Below, piece after piece: positions 5,311 to 9,963 of a stretch of DNA of 9,963 nucleotides. The stretch is from an uncultured Spirochaetales bacterium (GTDB lineage: Bacteria; UBP6; UBA1177), in assembly GCA_902780365.1 (NCBI GenBank), contig CACZFE010000048.1, forward strand, positions 1 through 9,963, given 5' to 3'. The notes beneath the pieces are model-generated. The model was given only the letters and a program-made list of their open reading frames with translations, had not been told where the DNA came from and made no database searches. Numbering within the stretch: position 1 is the first letter of the stretch; each line of letters opens with the position of its first letter. The translations under genes were made by a program, and so were the position numbers.

Positions 5311-8301
5311 ATGAAAAATATTTCTGAACTGGCAATTGAGCTGAATGTCAGCAAAGAGGATATTATTGATTTTCTTGTGAAAAGTAGCCCGTCTACTTTT
5401 TCATTTCAAAGATTGTGGGTGAATCCGTATATTGACAGGGCATGGGAATCGAAAGTCAGAGCTTGTTTTGTCAGCGGCAAAAACAAAACTGATTTCTTGA
5501 ACAATATAATATTTAATAAACTTAATGGAATCAAGAAGTTTGCGGGAATGGCTGATGCTAAAAAACAGCAGGAACAGCAGAAACAGAAAGGAAAAATGAT
5601 GAAAATTTCCGATTTGGCAAAAGAACTTTGTGTTAGCAGCGACAAGATTATATTTTTTCTAAAGAAAAGCAGTCCTTTTACTTTCTCTGGCGTAAATTTA
5701 AATGAAAAATCTTCCATCGATAACTTCTGGGAATCAAAAGTCAGAAATCATTTTAGCGGCGAAAGCGATAAATCAGGTGCTGATCTACAGCAGAAATCGT
5801 CAGGCGAAAGAGTTTTTATCGGTGATCTGGCGGCGGAACTTGGTGTCGAGCCGGAAATAATAAGGAGCTGCCTTATGAAAATGTATCCCCACAAATTTCG
5901 ATGTATAGAGGATACATACTCTATCGAGGAAGCTTATGCGTCTATAATAAGAGCTAATCCTGCGTTTAATCACAGCCATAAATCGGCAGAGACGAAAACT
6001 TCAAAACACACCTCTGTTTCTACGAGCATTTTCGATGCTGCCTCGGCTAAGGAAGATAAGAAAGTTGAGAGCAGATATGTCTCCACAAGCATTTTAGACG
6101 CAGTTGTTAAGCAACAGCAGGCAACACAACAAAAACCGCAATGCGAAAAAGACAATATCAGGGAAATATGGGAGTTTAAAAAAACTCGAAGCGATATCCA
6201 ATGGAGTACCGAGGACGACAATAACAAAGGGAAGCCAGAAATGAGAAATCGTAAAAAGGATCCTAAAGATTTAAATGTCAAAAATGTAGTTGTCGATTTG
6301 CAGGAAGCCGTCAGCAAGTGTATGACCGGTGATGTCAACAACTTTTGGGAAAGAATTTCGTCGATTCTCAAGGATGCTAAGCAGCATCTCGATGGCGAAA
6401 AGGTCAAAATCGCGTTTGCAGGACAGATGAAAGCCGGAAAATCAACGCTCGTCAACATGATTTTAGGCGAGGAACTTTCGGCAACCGGCATTATTCGCGC
6501 AACAGCAACTGTTATTGAATTTCATTACAGTCTTGACGAGAGAGTCGAATTTATAAAAAACGACAGAGTCTGCGGTCAACCGATAGCAATTGACGAAGCT
6601 GGAAAAGAAAAAGCTCAGAAAGAGATGAGAAATGCTTCGTCGGAATACGATTTTATCAGGATTTTCTGCAATAAACCGATTCTGAACACATTCGTTCTTG
6701 TCGATGTTCCGGGTGCTGGCGATCTTGAAGGGAACATCCGTGAAAAAATCAGAAATTATCTCACAAAAAACGAGGTTTCGACAATTGTATGGGTAAGTGA
6801 TATTTCGACATCTCTTCCGAAAGACGAGTGCGATTACATCAAAGAGCTGATGGCTCTTGATAAAAACATGATTTTTGTTCTCAACTGCAAAGAAGAGAAA
6901 ACAAAAGAGGATAAACAAAAATTCGAGGAAAATTTCAAAAAAAATATTCCAGGGTATGAACCTCATATTTTCAGTGTGAAAACTGCTGAAAAGCCGCAGA
7001 TAGCATCCGGAGCACCGGAAAGGATCAGAGAAAGACTTGAACGCAAATACAGACAGGATAAGGCTGATCAGGAGCTTTTCACAAACGAACTCAGCGAAAA
7101 ATCCAAAGAAATAAGAGCAAAAAACGGAGAAGCCGTCATAAAGATGCTTCCCAATGAATTTGAAAAGGTTCTTCAGGATGAGCGCGAATCCGCAGTGAAG
7201 GCAAGAAGCGGGCTGAGAAGAAAATTTTTTGACGAGTTCGCAGCAAGAATTCTCCTCATTGCAAACAAAGTTAAATATCTCGAGAGTGATTTTGATTCAT
7301 GGTGGAACAGAAAGCTCATGAATTTGGATACAAAAATCAAGAACAATTCTCGTTCTTTTGCTGGCAATCCTGACTTTCCGGGTAATCCTGACGAAGAAAG
7401 AAAGATTGTCTCGGAATGGGAAGTTTCGTTACTCGGCGAGATAGATGAGAAAATTGATGCCGTTTTCAACATATTTGCCAAAGAATTGGGAATATATTCG
7501 GAATTTGTCGATATCGATTTTATTCACACGGCAATCCTTTTAAAAGAAGGGAGAATGCAGTATTTGAAAAATCAGCTCAATTTTTGCTTGTATCTTCTGA
7601 AGAGCACCATGTCAAGATCCAATTACGAATCTAAAAAAGAGGCAACGGATTCAAATGTAAAGAATGTGCTCTCTGAAATCTCAAGCAGTGTAAAATTCTT
7701 TTTTACCCTTATTTTTGACGACTGCCTCACAAATTTTGTAGCTTGCCATAATGACATCTGGATAAATTATCTGAAGAAAAAAGACCAGTTGAAAAATTGT
7801 GTAGACAAGTCGGAATTTGATTTCAATGTAGACGAAAAGTCGCTTTTAAAATCAAAAGAATATTTCAGAACAACTGATGAATATAATGCTTGGGCCAATG
7901 AAACCCTTTCAATTTATGCAGGCGAACTCAATAGCGACGGACTTCTGACTACCAGCGAAGAACGTCTTTTCAAAAAATTTCAATCTGCACTTTTCGGAAG
8001 AAAGAACTGGGAAGAATATTTCAAAAACAGCGCGAGTGAACCAGAACTTCATCCAATAGCTTTCAGACTTAAAGCAGAGACAACCGAAGGAAAAGAACTT
8101 CGCGACTTTATGAAAAAAGATCATTCATGTAATGATGAAATTTTTGAGCGGAAAGTAATTATTCTGGAAGGGATAAAAAGCGGCGAACTCAAGGATTTTG
8201 ACAAACTTACATATGAGTTTGCAAGACTGTGCATGGTATCTAAATTAAAAAATCCAGATCGAATCGAGTGGGATTTTATGCCGGAGAATTATAAAATTTA
8301 G
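5311..8301 (+). CDS. Dynamin-like GTPase with three IF2N-like N-terminal repeats
   Basis: The 996-residue protein has an unusual order. Residues 1-53, 97-148 and 167-214 each begin with ISELAxELxVSxxxIIxFLxK-type helices, which resemble the small IF2N domain found at the N-terminus of translation factor IF2. Repeats 1 and 2 are close copies of each other, both ending in WESKVR. A disordered linker (about 215-320) carries VSTSIFDA and VSTSILDA. The GTPase domain follows: P-loop G371-Q-M-K-A-G-K-S-T379, switch threonines in RATATVIE, G3 D465-V-P-G468, and a G4 position reading N525-C-K-E528. The remaining 400 residues are mostly helical, as in dynamin stalks, without an obvious membrane span. 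Dynamin-like proteins hydrolyse GTP to remodel or tether membranes. It is first in an operon with a membrane protein and a second dynamin, consistent with a heteromeric pair. Upstream ATG 5263 is rejected because it abuts the -10. Confidence 0.88.
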   Translation: MKNISELAIELNVSKEDIIDFLVKSSPSTFSFQRLWVNPYIDRAWESKVRACFVSGKNKTDFLNNIIFNKLNGIKKFAGMADAKKQQEQQKQKGKMMKISDLAKELCVSSDKIIFFLKKSSPFTFSGVNLNEKSSIDNFWESKVRNHFSGESDKSGADLQQKSSGERVFIGDLAAELGVEPEIIRSCLMKMYPHKFRCIEDTYSIEEAYASIIRANPAFNHSHKSAETKTSKHTSVSTSIFDAASAKEDKKVESRYVSTSILDAVVKQQQATQQKPQCEKDNIREIWEFKKTRSDIQWSTEDDNNKGKPEMRNRKKDPKDLNVKNVVVDLQEAVSKCMTGDVNNFWERISSILKDAKQHLDGEKVKIAFAGQMKAGKSTLVNMILGEELSATGIIRATATVIEFHYSLDERVEFIKNDRVCGQPIAIDEAGKEKAQKEMRNASSEYDFIRIFCNKPILNTFVLVDVPGAGDLEGNIREKIRNYLTKNEVSTIVWVSDISTSLPKDECDYIKELMALDKNMIFVLNCKEEKTKEDKQKFEENFKKNIPGYEPHIFSVKTAEKPQIASGAPERIRERLERKYRQDKADQELFTNELSEKSKEIRAKNGEAVIKMLPNEFEKVLQDERESAVKARSGLRRKFFDEFAARILLIANKVKYLESDFDSWWNRKLMNLDTKIKNNSRSFAGNPDFPGNPDEERKIVSEWEVSLLGEIDEKIDAVFNIFAKELGIYSEFVDIDFIHTAILLKEGRMQYLKNQLNFCLYLLKSTMSRSNYESKKEATDSNVKNVLSEISSSVKFFFTLIFDDCLTNFVACHNDIWINYLKKKDQLKNCVDKSEFDFNVDEKSLLKSKEYFRTTDEYNAWANETLSIYAGELNSDGLLTTSEERLFKKFQSALFGRKNWEEYFKNSASEPELHPIAFRLKAETTEGKELRDFMKKDHSCNDEIFERKVIILEGIKSGELKDFDKLTYEFARLCMVSKLKNPDRIEWDFMPENYKI

Positions 8302-8310
8302 GAGGAGATT

Positions 8311-8934
8311 ATGAGAAAAATCAAATGTTTAAGTGCTTTGGTAGTTTTGTTTTCAACTTTGTCGGTTATTGCGCAGGAAGCAGTTCAAACATGCCCGAAA
8401 TGCCCTGAATGTTCAGGCTGTTTCGGTGCAGTGGCCGGGTTCTCGGTTTTGTTTTTGATAATCGGTCTCACAGTCGGATTTTTTGCGGCACAGAAACTTT
8501 TTGCAAAAAAAGCAAAGTCCGGCGGAAACGACAACTCTATTGCACTCAGTTTGAAAGACAGGGAAATTGAAGACCTTAAATTGCAGCTTAAAACTAAAGA
8601 CGGCGATGTCGAAACTGCGAAAGCCGAAGTCGGAAAACTGGCTGGCGAAATAGCGGAAGTACTTAAAAAAGCTGATGAGAAAAGATATTCGGAAATCACC
8701 GGAGCACAGTTTGTAGGCCCGATGTATGAGCAGGTAGAGATGATGATAGAAAAACTGAAGGAAGACTACCGCTTTCTTGGAGTCAGAACGTTTCTTGAAA
8801 GTGAACTTTCGGGAAGAATCGATCAGTTCAATTCTGCGATAAGAACCAATGATGGCACGGAAGCTCTGCGCGTTGCCGGGCTTTTGGTAAAGGATTTTGC
8901 AAAGGCAAAAGAGTTCTACAAGGAGGAAAAGTAA
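8311..8934 (+). CDS. Membrane-anchored coiled-coil protein with a CxxCxxCxxC cluster
   Basis: The 207-residue product has an N-terminal signal-like segment (residues 1-21, ending near V-I-A), then C28-P-K-C31-P-E-C34-S-G-C37, a membrane span at about 40-60 (glycine-rich, flanked by KLFAKKAK on the inside), a coiled coil at about 76-120 and a helical C-terminal domain. By the positive-inside rule the cysteine cluster faces the periplasm and the coiled coil the cytoplasm. Four cysteines spaced by two residues could bind a metal or form disulphides. I do not recognise the family. The AGGAGG at 8300-8305 overlaps the stop of the dynamin gene and the next gene starts one base after this one ends, so it is translated together with both GTPases. 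A recruiting membrane anchor for them is the likely role, by inference. Confidence 0.82.
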   Translation: MRKIKCLSALVVLFSTLSVIAQEAVQTCPKCPECSGCFGAVAGFSVLFLIIGLTVGFFAAQKLFAKKAKSGGNDNSIALSLKDREIEDLKLQLKTKDGDVETAKAEVGKLAGEIAEVLKKADEKRYSEITGAQFVGPMYEQVEMMIEKLKEDYRFLGVRTFLESELSGRIDQFNSAIRTNDGTEALRVAGLLVKDFAKAKEFYKEEK

Positions 8935-8935
8935 A

Positions 8936-9963
8936 ATGAACAGAGAAGAATTGTATCAACAGGAGAAACAGTCACTTATTGACAAAGAAGGCAAACTCGC
9001 GGAAGGAATCGAGGCAATTCTCGATGCTGAAAAAACAGAGGGAATTCTTCCTGAAAGTGCTATTAAAACTCTTGAAACTCTTAGAGAATCGCTTTATGAC
9101 AAAAAGAAAGCCCTTGCTGCTGACAGATTTTACATTGCCGTTTCGGGAGCTATGAAATCGGGAAAATCAACTCTGCTCAATGCCCTTCTTTTCAAAAAAG
9201 ATGTTTTGTCTGTAGCTGTTACAGCATGCACTGCAAAGCTTACGATAATGGAAAAATCAGATAAAAAAGAGGTCAGGGCGACATTCTACACAGCCGATGA
9301 GTGGGAAGAGTGGAAAAAAGCGGCTGAAAAAGAAGCCGATGAAAATGAAAGCGGTAACGACGGCATAACCAGAGAAAGTTTGGAAGATTACATTGCGAAA
9401 GGCAACAGACATGCCGAAAAACTCGGCAAAACAGAAACTGTCAGCGAAGAAAATCTGAAAGACTACACGGCAAAAGAGGGCGAACTGATGCCGCTTGTCA
9501 ACACGATTACGATTTATGACCCTGAAATTTCATTTGACGGAGCACAGATTGTCGATACTCCCGGAACTAACGATCCGGTTGTAATGCGCTCTAAAATTGC
9601 CGAAGAATATGTAAAAAAGGCTGATGCGATAATCTATGTGCTTTACTCGGGAAATGCTCTGAATGATCCAGACAGACAGCAACTGGAAGATATAATTATT
9701 AAGTCAGGAAAGGATGCCAGAAATCTGATTTTCGTTGTTACAAAAAAGGATATGCAGAGAAAAAAGGATCTGCAAGGGAGAACCCTCAACGAAATTTTTG
9801 AAGAATATTTCGACAAAAATCTCAAGACGAAGGAAAACGGCGGAAAAATGTCAACTGATCTCAGCAACTGTCCGCGTGTTTTTGTAAGCGGTGAGGCTGC
9901 CAGAATAGCTCAGGACATAGAAACCGGGGTCATTTTGAGCAAACATAGAGAAAATATAATGGA
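8936..9963 (+). CDS. Second dynamin-like GTPase, partial (C-terminus beyond the right edge)
   Basis: The frame is open from ATG 8936 to the window edge (342 codons). AGGAGG at 8921-8926 is nine bases before the start, and the preceding gene stops one base upstream. An N-terminal helical segment (1-65) precedes a complete GTPase domain: P-loop G71-A-M-K-S-G76-K77-S78-T79, switch residues in VTACTAKLT, G3 D207-T-P-G210, and a canonical dynamin G4 T269-K-K-D272. Between G2 and G3 lies a long acidic helical insertion (about 115-190, AEKEADENESGNDG and similar). It is clearly a dynamin/GBP-superfamily protein rather than a small Ras-like GTPase. Unlike its partner 600 bases upstream it has intact guanine-specificity residues and no IF2N-like repeats. 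Paired, non-identical dynamins in one operon usually form a heteromer (for example Cj-DLP1/2, from established knowledge), which fits here. Confidence 0.9.
   Translation, partial: MNREELYQQEKQSLIDKEGKLAEGIEAILDAEKTEGILPESAIKTLETLRESLYDKKKALAADRFYIAVSGAMKSGKSTLLNALLFKKDVLSVAVTACTAKLTIMEKSDKKEVRATFYTADEWEEWKKAAEKEADENESGNDGITRESLEDYIAKGNRHAEKLGKTETVSEENLKDYTAKEGELMPLVNTITIYDPEISFDGAQIVDTPGTNDPVVMRSKIAEEYVKKADAIIYVLYSGNALNDPDRQQLEDIIIKSGKDARNLIFVVTKKDMQRKKDLQGRTLNEIFEEYFDKNLKTKENGGKMSTDLSNCPRVFVSGEAARIAQDIETGVILSKHRENIM

Overview
The window joins a housekeeping block (minus strand, 1-1962) to an AT-richer accessory locus (about 2050-9963). Lipobox-type signal sequences, a two-[4Fe-4S] GltD/NfnB-type oxidoreductase and sigma70-like promoters (TTGACA-N16-TATAAA) suggest a Gram-negative, probably anaerobic bacterium. 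I cannot fix the phylum from this sequence; a PVC-type or Fibrobacter-like gut anaerobe would be only a guess.

Region by region. (1) 1-1962, minus strand: a complete NADPH-dependent glutamate synthase small-subunit-like protein (gltA/gltD/nfnB family) followed 4 bases later by a lipoprotein cut off by the window edge. (2) 1963-2493: a gene-poor junction with a pair of competing hairpins and a T-run, the last about 40 codons of a decayed winged-helix gene, and a dispersed-type non-coding repeat made of 30-bp units. (3) 2494-4908, plus strand: a promoter/operator followed by two genes, a 502-residue coiled-coil protein of unknown function and a cytoplasmic protein made almost wholly of Sel1-like repeats. 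(4) 4934-5161, minus strand: a small Xre/Cro-type repressor-like protein with a TTG start. (5) 5212-9963, plus strand: two operators and a near-consensus promoter, then a tight operon of a 996-residue dynamin-like GTPase with three IF2N-like N-terminal repeats, a membrane-anchored coiled-coil protein with a CxxCxxCxxC cluster, and a second dynamin-like GTPase that runs off the right edge.

How the genes fit together. An imperfect palindrome, TATAACC-N4-GGCTATA, occurs three times: once in the promoter of the 502-residue/Sel1 operon and twice between the repressor and the dynamin operon. In two of the three copies it lies between a -35 and a -10 with identical geometry (N16), and both transcripts also carry a nearly identical 18-base ribosome-binding leader (16 of 18 bases). 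The simplest reading is that the small Xre protein controls both operons, so that regulator, coiled-coil protein, Sel1 protein, two dynamin-like GTPases and membrane partner form one co-regulated system of at least six genes. Paired bacterial dynamin-like proteins remodel or guard membranes in characterised cases, and some act against phage. A membrane-guarding or defence role here is inference. The exact gene combination and the IF2N-dynamin fusion are the parts I do not recognise as described.
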